DNA from: JBFFMO01 sp041390025 | GTDB lineage: Bacteria > Myxococcota_A > Bradymonadia > Bradymonadales > Bradymonadaceae | NCBI GenBank assembly: GCA_041390025.1 | Contig: JAWKQR010000005.1 | Span: 1-64,000, forward strand | DNA length: 64,000 nucleotides | Reading direction: 5' to 3' | Notes under the pieces: generated by a model | Told to the model about the DNA's origin: nothing | What the model saw: only the letters and a program-made list of their open reading frames with translations | The model's database searches: none | Translations under genes and position numbers: made by a program | In this document: positions 42,546 through 51,518 of the stretch, in pieces | How the letters are laid out: each line of letters starts with the position of its first letter | Position numbering within the stretch: position 1 is the stretch's first letter

Positions 42546-44627
42546 CTAGTCGGCGCTCTCATCCAACCCAGCGTCAAGATCAGGCTCGGGGTCGGGTGGG
42601 GGCGCGGCCACCACGCGCGGTTCTTTGAGGTGTTTTTGAAAGAACGTGACCATGGCTTGGTAGAACGCGTCGCGGTTTCGTCGCTTTCGGAAGCCATGTC
42701 CCTCGTCCTGCGCGACCATGAGCCAAGCTTCGTTGCCGTTGTCGCGCACGGCCTCGACGATCTGGCGGGCTTCTTCGAGCGGGACGCGTGGATCGTTGGC
42801 GCCGTGTGCGACGAAAAGCGGGGCACGAATTTTGTCGGCGTTGTTGACGGGCGCAATCTTCTGCATGAACTCGCGCATCGCCGGGTCGCGTTCGTCGCCG
42901 TACTCGACACGGCGCTGGTCGCGTCGGTACGGTGAGGTCGCCTCTAAGAACGTCACAAAATTCGAGATGCCCACGAGGTCGACGCCAGCCGAGAAACGTT
43001 CCGGGTACATCACCATCGAGGCTAGGACCACGTAGCCACCGTATGAGCCGCCATAGATTCCCACCCGTCGCTCGTCCAGATGCGGGTCTTGTTTGATCCA
43101 GTCGAGCACGGCCCCGATGTCTTTGATGGCGTCCAAGCGTTTCATGCCATCGTCCAGGGTCAGGTAGGTTTTGCCGTACCCGTTCGAGCCCCGAATGTTG
43201 GGTGCGACGACCGCAAATCCGGCTTCTTGCACCAAGTACTGGATCAAAGGGTTGTATGCGGGCACAAACTGCTGCTCGGGGCCACCATGCACCCAGATGA
43301 TGACCGGGTGGGGGCCTTTCCCCTCAGGACGGTAGACCCAAGCAGGCACCGCGATCGCATCGAAACTCTGGATCTTCTCGAGCTCGGGTGCTTTGGCCGG
43401 ACGCACCATCGAATCGGACAGCTGGTCGGCCGTCCAGTGCGTCAGCTCCGAGGTCTTGAGGTCAAACGTGTAGACACTGCCCGGCATCGTCGGCTGGTCA
43501 AGTGTGAACGCCAAATGCCCCTTGGAACGCGTCAGGCGCAGGTCGCGCACAATGCCCGGTGGGATGCCGTTGATGCGGCTGGTCGTCGCGGCCTCTAAGT
43601 CCAACATCATGACCGTTGAAAGGCCATCTTCGTTGATCGTGTAGACCACCGAATTGCCGTCCGATGCGACCGCGACCTCTTCGATGTTCCAGGGCACGGC
43701 CGGCGAAACGTTTGTCCATGCGCCGGTGGAAAGGTCCACCTTCCAAAGGTCGACGAACTCCCCAGCGCGGTCCGACGTGACGAAGATGCTGTGATCGCCC
43801 ACAAATCGCCCGCGGAAATGCGCCGCCGTGTCGCTCGTAACCTGGGTGCGCCGGCCCGTGGGCAGGTCCAACACGTACATGGCCGAACGTGCGAACGACA
43901 GGTATTGGCGCAACAGCAACCGTGTTCCATCGGGCGCCCACGACGCGACGGACCAGGCGCCGTTGCCAGCCATGACCAACCGGGCGTTGTTCGTCTGCCC
44001 GTCGGACACATAGATGTCCATGTCGGCGCCGTTTCGGCGGTTGTTTGTAAACGCCATTTTGTCGCCGGTTGGCGACCAGCCAAACGGGCCATAGCGGCTT
44101 TTGCCATCGGACAGGAGCCACGGGTCGCGGTCGCCGTCGAGCCGTACAATCTGGTAATTTTCGTTGCCGGCCACATCCGCGCGGTAAACCCAACTGTCGG
44201 TGGTCCGCGGTACCCCAGAAATCTGGCTCACAGGCTCTTTGCCACGTGTCAGTTGAATCGCCTCGCCCTCGGGTGTGTTCATCCGATACGCCTGCGCGGT
44301 TTGGTCCTTGCGTGTGATGTAGACGATCCAAGACGCGTCTCCGCCGAGCGTCTGAAGGCGCGTTCGACGCAGCTCCAAGTAAGGCGCGAGCGCTTCGGAA
44401 ATCGAGTCGGGCGTGTCTTCGACCCCGTCGAGCTCGAGCTGCGGAGGCGTGTCCGATTCAGGTTCCCAAACGAACGCCGTCTGGTCGACCGGACCGCCTG
44501 GAATGCCCAGCTCGTCTTCAAGCGGCGCGGGTTCTTTGCGTGGTTTGCCCCGATGGCTCGTGGTGGCGCAGGTGATGATCGTCGCTGTGAGTGCGAACAC
44601 AGCAAGTTTTGGCAGCAGATGTCTCAC
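42546..44627 (-). CDS. S9 family prolyl oligopeptidase-like lipoprotein
   Basis: 693 residues with a signal peptide ending ITCA (lipobox-like). Residues 90-420 form a WD-like propeller (GPFGWSPTGDKMAFTNN, SWAPDGTRLLLRQY). The C-terminal alpha/beta hydrolase domain has HGGPEQQFVPAYN, the nucleophile Ser near 525 in GGSYGGYVV, Asp in GANDPRVP and His in DEGHGFRKRRN. An Asp/Pro tail follows. It should cleave short peptides at the cell surface or in the periplasm. Monocistronic by appearance. Confidence 0.92.
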   Translation of the reverse strand: MRHLLPKLAVFALTATIITCATTSHRGKPRKEPAPLEDELGIPGGPVDQTAFVWEPESDTPPQLELDGVEDTPDSISEALAPYLELRRTRLQTLGGDASWIVYITRKDQTAQAYRMNTPEGEAIQLTRGKEPVSQISGVPRTTDSWVYRADVAGNENYQIVRLDGDRDPWLLSDGKSRYGPFGWSPTGDKMAFTNNRRNGADMDIYVSDGQTNNARLVMAGNGAWSVASWAPDGTRLLLRQYLSFARSAMYVLDLPTGRRTQVTSDTAAHFRGRFVGDHSIFVTSDRAGEFVDLWKVDLSTGAWTNVSPAVPWNIEEVAVASDGNSVVYTINEDGLSTVMMLDLEAATTSRINGIPPGIVRDLRLTRSKGHLAFTLDQPTMPGSVYTFDLKTSELTHWTADQLSDSMVRPAKAPELEKIQSFDAIAVPAWVYRPEGKGPHPVIIWVHGGPEQQFVPAYNPLIQYLVQEAGFAVVAPNIRGSNGYGKTYLTLDDGMKRLDAIKDIGAVLDWIKQDPHLDERRVGIYGGSYGGYVVLASMVMYPERFSAGVDLVGISNFVTFLEATSPYRRDQRRVEYGDERDPAMREFMQKIAPVNNADKIRAPLFVAHGANDPRVPLEEARQIVEAVRDNGNEAWLMVAQDEGHGFRKRRNRDAFYQAMVTFFQKHLKEPRVVAAPPPDPEPDLDAGLDESAD

Positions 44628-44806
44628 GGTCGCTCGATTCCCGGGAAGCAGTCGTCACTCTAAACGATGACAACCTCCGGCCCTAGAATTCATATTCGGT
44701 CCGTTGGTCTTTTCGAAGCTACCCGACTCAACTTTTTCGCCGTTTTGGTGGGTTTTGGGGCCCGGGCCGGTACAATTCTGGATAACAGACAAACTTGGAG
44801 CAAACG

Positions 44807-46228
44807 ATGCGCAGATTTTGGATTGCGGTAGTGCTGGTGCTTGCCGGTTGCGGTTCGTGTGACGATGAAGCGGGTTCCGACGCGGCAAACAACGCCTCAA
44901 ACAACGGCACCACTGGGTCAAACAATTCCAACAACGCACCGAACAATGGGGCCGACACGGGTGCTGACGGGATGGATGCCGGTCAAGACGCCGATGCTGC
45001 CGATCCGGATGCTGATTCGCGACAGGACTATTGCCTTGGCGACGGTCCGCCCATTCTCAATCCCGGCACCCCTGACGAACTGTGCACCGGCGACGTTGCA
45101 GCCGTCAGCTTTCGCTTTGCAATGTGTAGCTGTGAAGGTTTTGTGACGTCGGGCACGCTCACCACATCTTCGATCAACTCGACCGGAGGAACGTCGGGCC
45201 AGTCGGCTTCTGTGGGGACAAATGGGAAATTCGACTCAACCGGGGTGGTCGACATCGGCGGGTCGCTTTGGGCGTCGGGCGACGGTGGCGTGACGATGAG
45301 TAACGCCGTTACGGTGTCGGGCGACCTGCGGTCCGGCGGAGGTGTCGCGTCGGGCCAGCTTGATGTGGGCCGGAATCTTGACCTTGAGGGGAACCTTGTG
45401 GTGCAAGGCGACGCGACCGTGGGCAGCGAATTGCGTCAACCCACCGCGGCGATGCAGACGGTCTCGGGCACGTTGACAGCGACCCAGGTGCGCGGCCCCG
45501 TCGATATTGCGCAAGCGTGCGATTGTTCGACCGAACAGTTGCTGCCGATTCGCCAAATCGTGACATCGGTCGCAAGTGCAAACGACAACGCCGAGGTCGG
45601 CTTTGACTCCGAAGCGCTCCGGAACCTTTCGGCGCCTGTGACACTCGACGTGCCTTGCGGCCGCTTGTACCTCAGCGGAATCGATGGGGGTGGGGACGTG
45701 ACTCTGAACGTCAACGGTCGCGTCGCGCTCTTCGTGGGTGGCGATGTGTCGGTCAGCGGCCAGTTGACCATTCATGTGCCGGCCGGATCACAGCTCGACC
45801 TGTTCCTTGGCGGCAATTTTAACGCCGCGAATGACGTCGTCATTGGCGACCCGGATCGCCCAGCTGCGACGCGAATCTATGTGGGCGGGACAGGCACGGT
45901 GGCGATTTCAGCGAATGTCTCTCTGAACGCTAACCTGTACGCCCCTGAGGCGGAGCTCGTTTTGGCGGCGTCGACCGTGATTCGTGGTTCTGTGTTCGCG
46001 CGCAGAATCGCGACTTCGGGAGACCTCGGGATTGTCTACGATGAAGCCATCTTGGAAGCTGGCGAAGACTGCGAAACGCCGGGCGGAGGTCCAAAAACGT
46101 GCGATTCGTGTCGTGATTGCGCCAACCAAGCTTGTTCTGGTGGCACATGTTCGGACACCTGCACGTCAAGCGACCAATGCTGTTCGGGGCTTATCTGTAT
46201 GCAAGGACGATGCGGCGTTATTCTCTGA
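44807..46228 (+). CDS. Beta-rich surface lipoprotein with Cys-rich C-terminus
   Basis: 473 residues from ATG 44807 (GGAG upstream). The lipobox (LAGCG) is followed by an Asn-rich then Asp/Ala-rich linker (NNASNN, DAADPDAD). The middle is a repetitive Gly/Ser/Val/Thr beta region (VSGDLRSGGGVASG, NLDLEGNLVVQGDATVGSEL) resembling a polymer-forming or beta-helical scaffold, like DUF7305 proteins. The last 50 residues have eight or more Cys (CDSCRDCANQACSGGTCSDTC, CCSGLICMQGRC), as in dickkopf/toxin-like small disulfide folds. Probably surface exposed; ligand unknown. The 179 bases upstream hold only its promoter region. Confidence 0.75.
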   Translation: MRRFWIAVVLVLAGCGSCDDEAGSDAANNASNNGTTGSNNSNNAPNNGADTGADGMDAGQDADAADPDADSRQDYCLGDGPPILNPGTPDELCTGDVAAVSFRFAMCSCEGFVTSGTLTTSSINSTGGTSGQSASVGTNGKFDSTGVVDIGGSLWASGDGGVTMSNAVTVSGDLRSGGGVASGQLDVGRNLDLEGNLVVQGDATVGSELRQPTAAMQTVSGTLTATQVRGPVDIAQACDCSTEQLLPIRQIVTSVASANDNAEVGFDSEALRNLSAPVTLDVPCGRLYLSGIDGGGDVTLNVNGRVALFVGGDVSVSGQLTIHVPAGSQLDLFLGGNFNAANDVVIGDPDRPAATRIYVGGTGTVAISANVSLNANLYAPEAELVLAASTVIRGSVFARRIATSGDLGIVYDEAILEAGEDCETPGGGPKTCDSCRDCANQACSGGTCSDTCTSSDQCCSGLICMQGRCGVIL

Positions 46229-46327
46229 GTTGGCTTGAGATCACCAAACCGGTCTTTTGCTCGCCGCCCGTGATTTTGCAGTGAAATCCCTGTCAAAATT
46301 CACACTAAGTCGCTAATAATGCCGGCC

Positions 46328-48244
46328 ATGAAAAGACTGCTTGCCTTGCTATTGCTGGCCGCTTGCGGCACCGACGTCCCCCAAACCACGATGGCACTGC
46401 CGGTGTCAGACTTTTTGGGTCAAAACGGCATTGTACGTCTGCGCCAAAACCACCCGTTTCGCGCAGACTTGGCCCATTGGGTCGTCGCCGATGGGCAATG
46501 GTCCAAACAAAATCAGAAACGGCGTGACGCCGACTGTTACTATTTTGGGGACCTGGAGATCCAAGGCGAAGCATTGCCAGCGGTGGTCGCACTTCGCACG
46601 TGCAGGGCGGATGGCACACCCGAGATTTCTGGTGTGGCCTTTCACGGTTCCCAGATGTTTAACATCACAAACCACGACGGACTGCGTTTTGAACCCGTCG
46701 ACCCAAAGGTTGGAACCTGCGGTGTGGTCGCTGACGACGTGTTTGGCGAGGGTCTTCCCGTGGAGGTGCCGACCACGCGTGGATTTGCGCTTTCGACCGG
46801 CACGCCCCGTTTTGTAGAAGTCGTGGTCGCGCGCGACGTGCAACTGTTCGAGGCCATTGACCAAGGCGCATACGCGCCCGACCCCGTGATGTCGGTGCAT
46901 GCCGCGGCCGCGCTTTACGACGCGACGGAGTTTGACGACCGCGTGCTGCCCATTCTGGTGGGCATCATCGATGCGCAGGGACAAAACCCATGGGGAAACA
47001 CGAGTGTCGTGTTCGGACAGGCACGCACCGGGCAGTATCTTGACAACGTCAACGCTTGGATCGCCGACAACCAAGCCGCACTGCCGACGTTTGACGAACT
47101 GACGGTACTCTCCGGCTACGATTTTACTGGCAGCACCGTGGGGCTCGCGAACGTCGAAGGTGCGTGCGACCCCGACTATTCGGGTGTGGTGATCGAGGGC
47201 ATCGGCAACGACCCGAGCATCGCGCAGACACTCGCGCACGAGCTTGGCCACACGTTGGGGATGAACCACGACAACGGCTCGAACCCAAACTGTCCTACCA
47301 GCGGGTACGTCATGACCGCTGTGTACGACCCCGACGGCCCCTTCGCGACTGAATTCAGCCCGTGCAGTGTGTTCAGCGCCAACCAGTTTTTGGCGACCGC
47401 GGATGCTGCATGCATCACCGCCGACAGCCAGCCGGCGCACCCTGAGCCGCTGTGCGGTGACGGCAAGGTCGAAGGCGACGAACAGTGCGATTGCGGGCCC
47501 CTTGGGTGCGAGGGTCGAAACCCGTGCTGCAACGACAACTGTACGTTGAAAGCCGGCGCGACCTGCTCGCCCGACAACCCATGTTGTGACCCCCAGACGT
47601 GCTCGGCGTTTGCGACGCCCACGGTGTGCCGTCCCGCGAGCGGTGCGTGCGACGTTGCCGAGTTGTGTGTTGGCTTGGTCTGCGCGCCCGACCGCGTCGT
47701 GCCGACGGGCGAATCCTGTTCTGAGGGAGGCTGGGACGGCGCGTGTTACGTTGGAAAGTGCGTGACGCGCGGCGGCACCTGCGAAGACATCGCGCCGCTG
47801 TACATCTTTGATACGCCTCCCTACCAAGACATGTGCACGGCGCCCGGTGAGTGCGGTTGGGTGGAGTGTGTCTACCGAGACGAATGTGTGTTCACCGAGG
47901 AGCCCACGCCAGACGGCACGTCGTGTGGCGCCGGTCGACAATGTGTCAACGACACCTGCGTCTCGTCTGCCGGACTTCCGGCCGCGGACGGGTGCGCCGA
48001 CCCGAACGGGTGCGTGCAGCCGGTCACCCCAGAACCCGACGCTGGCAACCCCGACGTGGGTGGAGCTCCGGGAACCGATGGTGGTACGACGGGTGGCGAC
48101 GCGGGGCCCAATGACCAGCCGATCGACACGCCCAGCACACCGACGAATAGCGGCTCGCCGGGCGGATGTCAGGCCGCCAATGGGGCGTCATCTTGGACGC
48201 TGCTCGTGTTCGCAATGCTGTTTTTGGGACGAAAAAGGAACTGA
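46328..48244 (+). CDS. ADAM-like metalloprotease-disintegrin protein with MYXO-CTERM-like anchor
   Basis: 638 residues from ATG 46328 (an ATG at 46319 adds three). Signal peptide with lipobox-like LLAAC. After a 190-residue pro-domain-like region comes a reprolysin-type catalytic domain with HELGHTLGMNHD (304-315) and a Met-turn GYVMTAV, then FSPCSVFSANQFL. From about 375 a disintegrin domain follows: CGDGKVEGDEQCDCG, NPCCNDNCTLKAGATC, PCCDPQTC, CDVAELC. Next is an ADAM-type Cys-rich part with GACYVGKCVTRGGTCED and TPDGTSCGAGRQCVNDTC. The tail is Pro/Asp/Gly-rich and ends in Cys, a hydrophobic span and RKRN. Probably a surface-held protease; ligand unknown. Confidence 0.9.
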   Translation: MKRLLALLLLAACGTDVPQTTMALPVSDFLGQNGIVRLRQNHPFRADLAHWVVADGQWSKQNQKRRDADCYYFGDLEIQGEALPAVVALRTCRADGTPEISGVAFHGSQMFNITNHDGLRFEPVDPKVGTCGVVADDVFGEGLPVEVPTTRGFALSTGTPRFVEVVVARDVQLFEAIDQGAYAPDPVMSVHAAAALYDATEFDDRVLPILVGIIDAQGQNPWGNTSVVFGQARTGQYLDNVNAWIADNQAALPTFDELTVLSGYDFTGSTVGLANVEGACDPDYSGVVIEGIGNDPSIAQTLAHELGHTLGMNHDNGSNPNCPTSGYVMTAVYDPDGPFATEFSPCSVFSANQFLATADAACITADSQPAHPEPLCGDGKVEGDEQCDCGPLGCEGRNPCCNDNCTLKAGATCSPDNPCCDPQTCSAFATPTVCRPASGACDVAELCVGLVCAPDRVVPTGESCSEGGWDGACYVGKCVTRGGTCEDIAPLYIFDTPPYQDMCTAPGECGWVECVYRDECVFTEEPTPDGTSCGAGRQCVNDTCVSSAGLPAADGCADPNGCVQPVTPEPDAGNPDVGGAPGTDGGTTGGDAGPNDQPIDTPSTPTNSGSPGGCQAANGASSWTLLVFAMLFLGRKRN

Positions 48245-48245
48245 A

Positions 48246-49517
48246 ATGGGGCAAGCCAATTCTGTGGAAGACGCCGTGAGCTGCATTCGCTCGGGGCATC
48301 GGGTGTTTGTGCATGGTGGGGCTGCGACTCCAGCGATTCTGGTGCAAGCCTTGGTCGATCAGGCTGCGCGCCTGCAAGACGTCGAAATCATTCATTTGCA
48401 TACCGAGGGCCACGAGGCCTTGTACGCTCAGCCCCAGTACGCCGCGTCTTTTCGTGTTGCCAATCTGTTCATCGGATCAAATGTCCGCCCGTATTTTGAC
48501 GGGGCCCGCGTCGACTACTTGCCGTGTTTCCTGTCCGAAATCCCGGCGCTGTTTCGCTCGGGGCGGCGCAAGCTCGATGTGGCCATGGTTCAGGTTTCTC
48601 CGCCCGATCGCCACGGCTGCTGCAGCTTGGGCGTCAGCGTCGATGTCGCGCGTGCCGCCGTTGAGGCGGCCGACACGGTCATCGCGCAGATCAACCCAGC
48701 GATGCCACGGGTCCACGGCGACGGGTTCATCCACCTTGACGACATCGACTACTGGATCGAGGCCGAGACCCCACTGCCCGAAATCATCGCGCCACCGCCG
48801 GGTCCAGCCGAGCTTGCCATCGCCAAGAACTGTGCGCAGCTCGTCGAAGACGGCAGTACCTTGCAAGTTGGGATTGGCGCGATTCCAAACGCGGTGCTCG
48901 GCGAGCTGATTCATCACCGGCACTTAGGGGTTCACACCGAAATGTGGTCCGACGGGATGTTGCCCTTGTTGGAATCTGGTGTCGTGGACAACTCGCGCAA
49001 GGCCAGCCATCAGGGCCGTACGGTCAGTGGCTTCGTCATGGGCAGCCGCAAACTGTACGACTTTATCGACGACAATCCACAGGTCGCCCAATTCGACATC
49101 GGTTGGGTCAACCGGGTCGACGTGATTGCACAAAATCCAAAGGTCGTGGCGATAAACTCCGCGGTCGAGATCGACCTGACTGGCCAAGTCTGTGCAGATT
49201 CCGTGGGTCATCGCATCATCAGCGGCGTGGGCGGCCAGATGGACTTCATCCGCGGCGCGTCGTTGTCCGAGGGCGGGAAACCTATCATCGCCATCACGAG
49301 CACCACCGGGAAAGGGGCATCGCGCATTGTCCCGACGCTTCACCCGGGCGCAGGCGTAGTCACCACACGGGCCCACGTACACTACGTCGTGACCGAATAT
49401 GGCGTCGCCGACCTGTATGGAAAGACGCTCGGCGAGCGCGCCGAGGCGTTGATGGCCATCGCACATCCGTCACAGCGCGAAGCACTGCAGCGAGGCTGGC
49501 GCGAAATCCGAGGCTGA
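48246..49517 (+). CDS. Acetyl-CoA hydrolase/transferase family protein (4-hydroxybutyrate CoA-transferase type)
   Basis: 423 residues from ATG 48246, one base after the preceding stop, with AAGGA upstream. Class I CoA-transferase signatures: DAVSCIRSGHRVFVHGG, LFIGSNVRPYFD, VSPPDRHGCCSLGVSVD, and the C-terminal half with LQVGIGAIPNAVLGEL, HTEMWSDGMLPLLESGVVDN, GQVCADSVG and SGVGGQMDFIRGAS. The C-terminal catalytic Glu region (VVTEYGVADLYGKTL) is present. It exchanges CoA between acids such as acetate and an acyl-CoA; substrate not determined. A diverged fragment of a related gene lies at 16125-16200. Confidence 0.9.
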   Translation: MGQANSVEDAVSCIRSGHRVFVHGGAATPAILVQALVDQAARLQDVEIIHLHTEGHEALYAQPQYAASFRVANLFIGSNVRPYFDGARVDYLPCFLSEIPALFRSGRRKLDVAMVQVSPPDRHGCCSLGVSVDVARAAVEAADTVIAQINPAMPRVHGDGFIHLDDIDYWIEAETPLPEIIAPPPGPAELAIAKNCAQLVEDGSTLQVGIGAIPNAVLGELIHHRHLGVHTEMWSDGMLPLLESGVVDNSRKASHQGRTVSGFVMGSRKLYDFIDDNPQVAQFDIGWVNRVDVIAQNPKVVAINSAVEIDLTGQVCADSVGHRIISGVGGQMDFIRGASLSEGGKPIIAITSTTGKGASRIVPTLHPGAGVVTTRAHVHYVVTEYGVADLYGKTLGERAEALMAIAHPSQREALQRGWREIRG

Positions 49518-49556
49518 AACGCGACGCACGTGTGCCGGTGGGAATTGCGAGTATGG

Positions 49557-50362
49557 CTATTCGGGCATCGGTGGGCTCATGTCACGCAGACGTTGATTGG
49601 GGTGGTCGGTGACTCGGAAGGGCGCGACAAGCAATCCGGGTTCCTGTAGTCCCGTGCAGGTTGCGGTGACCGACATGGTGCAGCCGAACACTTGCGTCTC
49701 CAAAATTTCATCAAAATCCACGGTTTCGCCTGGTTGAAGAGTCCATCCACCGATAGATCGATAGGCGTGTAGGACGTCGATCGGGTATGGAACGGCGACG
49801 GCACACGCAACAACATCCGGCCGATTTCCGATGTTTCGCACGGTGCCCTTGATCCGGAAATTCCATCGAATTTCGCGGTCGACGCACGGCTGACACACCC
49901 TGTTCGCCCCGGCGGTTGCCCGGGGTTTTCAAAATCGAGTGCAACACTGCACTCATCGTCGACCGACAGGCCGTCGGGCAACCGCGGGTATCCGTCGGGA
50001 TGTTCGTACAGGACGATTTCGACCGAAAAGTTCTGCAGATCGATATCGTAGATTTCGAGTCCGCAGCAGTTGTCGGCAATTTCTACGATTTCCATGGGCT
50101 GAAATGCCACATTGTGTTCTGCCTCATATAGTTTTCCGTTTACGTATGTACGGTCATTGATACTAGTTTGTCTGCTGGGGTCTGTCAGGATGAAGGGGCC
50201 TTCGGGGTGGAGGGGAGATTCGACGGCGCTGTCCGTGTCAGCGTCACTTTGACCGCTGTTGAGCGCCAGATCGAGGTCGGTGTCTGGCTCGCTGAGGTCT
50301 CATTGAGTTGTTGTATCGCTTCCGCAGCTCGTTAATAAACATATCGTGATGAGATAACGTAT
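49557..50362 (-). pseudogene. Broken copy 2 of the Cys-rich lipoprotein gene
   Basis: Aligns along its length with the intact gene at 16228-17031. The start codon has become ATA at 50362, an early Trp codon has become TGA, and there are further indels (near 50100 and 49900). Recognisable pieces are DNCCGLEIYDIDLQ, DDECSVALDF, IRWNFRIKGTVRNIGN and GGWTLQPGETVDFDEI, ending MSPPMPE. It lies directly after the CoA-transferase gene, convergent. Confidence 0.9.
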
Positions 50363-50714
50363 TACTGTGTTTTCATCGATCGTGTGGCGTCAATGCATGT
50401 GCTCGCAAGCAACGCTAGTTTTAGACCCGTGTTTCTGATTTTCATTTTTTTTCAAGGTAGTGGTGAAAGAAGTAAAGGTACCCGTCGAATAATTCGACTG
50501 TCAAAGGTTGCGATAAGGCGCTCGAGTCGACACGAAGGAACGAACATCTCGCCGAGAACCTAGAGAACATCTCGCCCGAAGACCTCGGCATGCATGCACA
50601 ACTACGCGGGTCACATGAACCTACGGGCCTATGACCTCAAGACCATGCCGAGACCAAATCGCCGACGAAGAACGGCTGATTCTTGGTGCCGCGACAATCC
50701 AGTAATCACGTGGG
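50363..50714. other. Gene-free stretch with remnants of subtilase signal peptide and puuD
   Basis: 50390-50450 (minus) matches the subtilase signal-peptide coding region and its upstream Shine-Dalgarno area; the protease body is gone. 50530-50707 (plus) carries scraps of puuD, the clearest being its last 40 codons. No intact gene is seen. Confidence 0.7.
50586..50707 (+). pseudogene. 3' remnant of puuD
   Basis: Matches the end of the intact gene at 55010-55145, including GCCTA-GACCTCAAGACCATGCCGA and CTGATTCTTGGTGC, and the shared AGTAATCAC after the stop. Deletions shift the frame and most of the gene is missing. Its position before copy 3 of the lipoprotein gene shows that the repeating unit was lipoprotein-subtilase-puuD. 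Confidence 0.8.
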
Positions 50715-51518
50715 CTATTCGGGCATCGGTGGGCTCATGTCACGCAGACGTTGATTGGGGTGGTCGGTGACTCGGGACGGCGCGACAAGCAATCCGGGTT
50801 CCTGCGAGCCTATGCATGATGCCAGGACGGACACCGTGCAGCCGAATGCACGCGCCTCCAAAATTTCATCAAAATCCAAGGTTTCGCCTGGCTGAAGGGT
50901 CCATCCACCGATTGTTCGAAGTACGAAGGGGCCGTCGACAATTGGATAAGGAATTACTAAGTCGCACGCAACAACGTCCGGCTGATTTCCGATGTTTCGC
51001 ACGGTGCCCTTGATCCGGAAATTCCATCGAATTTCGCGGTCGATGCATGGCTGACATCCGTTCTGACCCACCGGTTGCCAGGATTATCGGGGTCGATGGC
51101 AGCGCTGCACTCATCGTCGACCGACAGGCCGTCAGGCAAATGCGGGTATCCGTCGGGATGTTCGTACAGGACGGTTTCGACCGAAAAGTTCTGCAGATCG
51201 ATATCGTAGATTTCGAGTCCGGCAGCAGTTGTCGGCGATTTCAACCGGCGGTTCAAAAAACCGCGAGCTAGGGACCTGGTATAGCCTTCCGTTCGCACAC
51301 GCAATGTCTCCGGCTTGAGCTCTGGGGTTTTGAATTCCGTCGAGGATGAAGGCGGCTTCGGGGTGGAGGGGACACTCGACGGCGCTGTCCGTGCCAGCGT
51401 CACTTTGACCGCTGTTGAGCGCCAGATCGAGGCCGGTGTCTGGCTCGCTGAGGTCCCATTGAGTTGTTGTATCGCTTCCGCAGCTCGCCAATAAACACAT
51501 CGTGATGAGATAACGCAT
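50715..51518 (-). pseudogene. Broken copy 3 of the Cys-rich lipoprotein gene, downstream of the subtilase
   Basis: Starts normally (ATG 51518, signal MRYLITMCLLASC, TAATG overlap with the subtilase stop) and follows the family to DNCC. There one extra base shifts the frame, and a second shift follows DPDNPG. All three segments together cover the family to MSPPMPE. As read the product stops after about 128 residues. Both breaks are single-base and could be errors; if corrected it would be a full-length partner of the subtilase. Confidence 0.85.

Noticed and set aside
46406..47941. Long open frame (over 500 codons) on the minus strand opposite the ADAM-like gene
   Set aside because: It mirrors the codon pattern of the plus-strand gene, has no recognisable domains and is rich in Arg, Val and His, as expected for an antisense shadow in GC-rich DNA.
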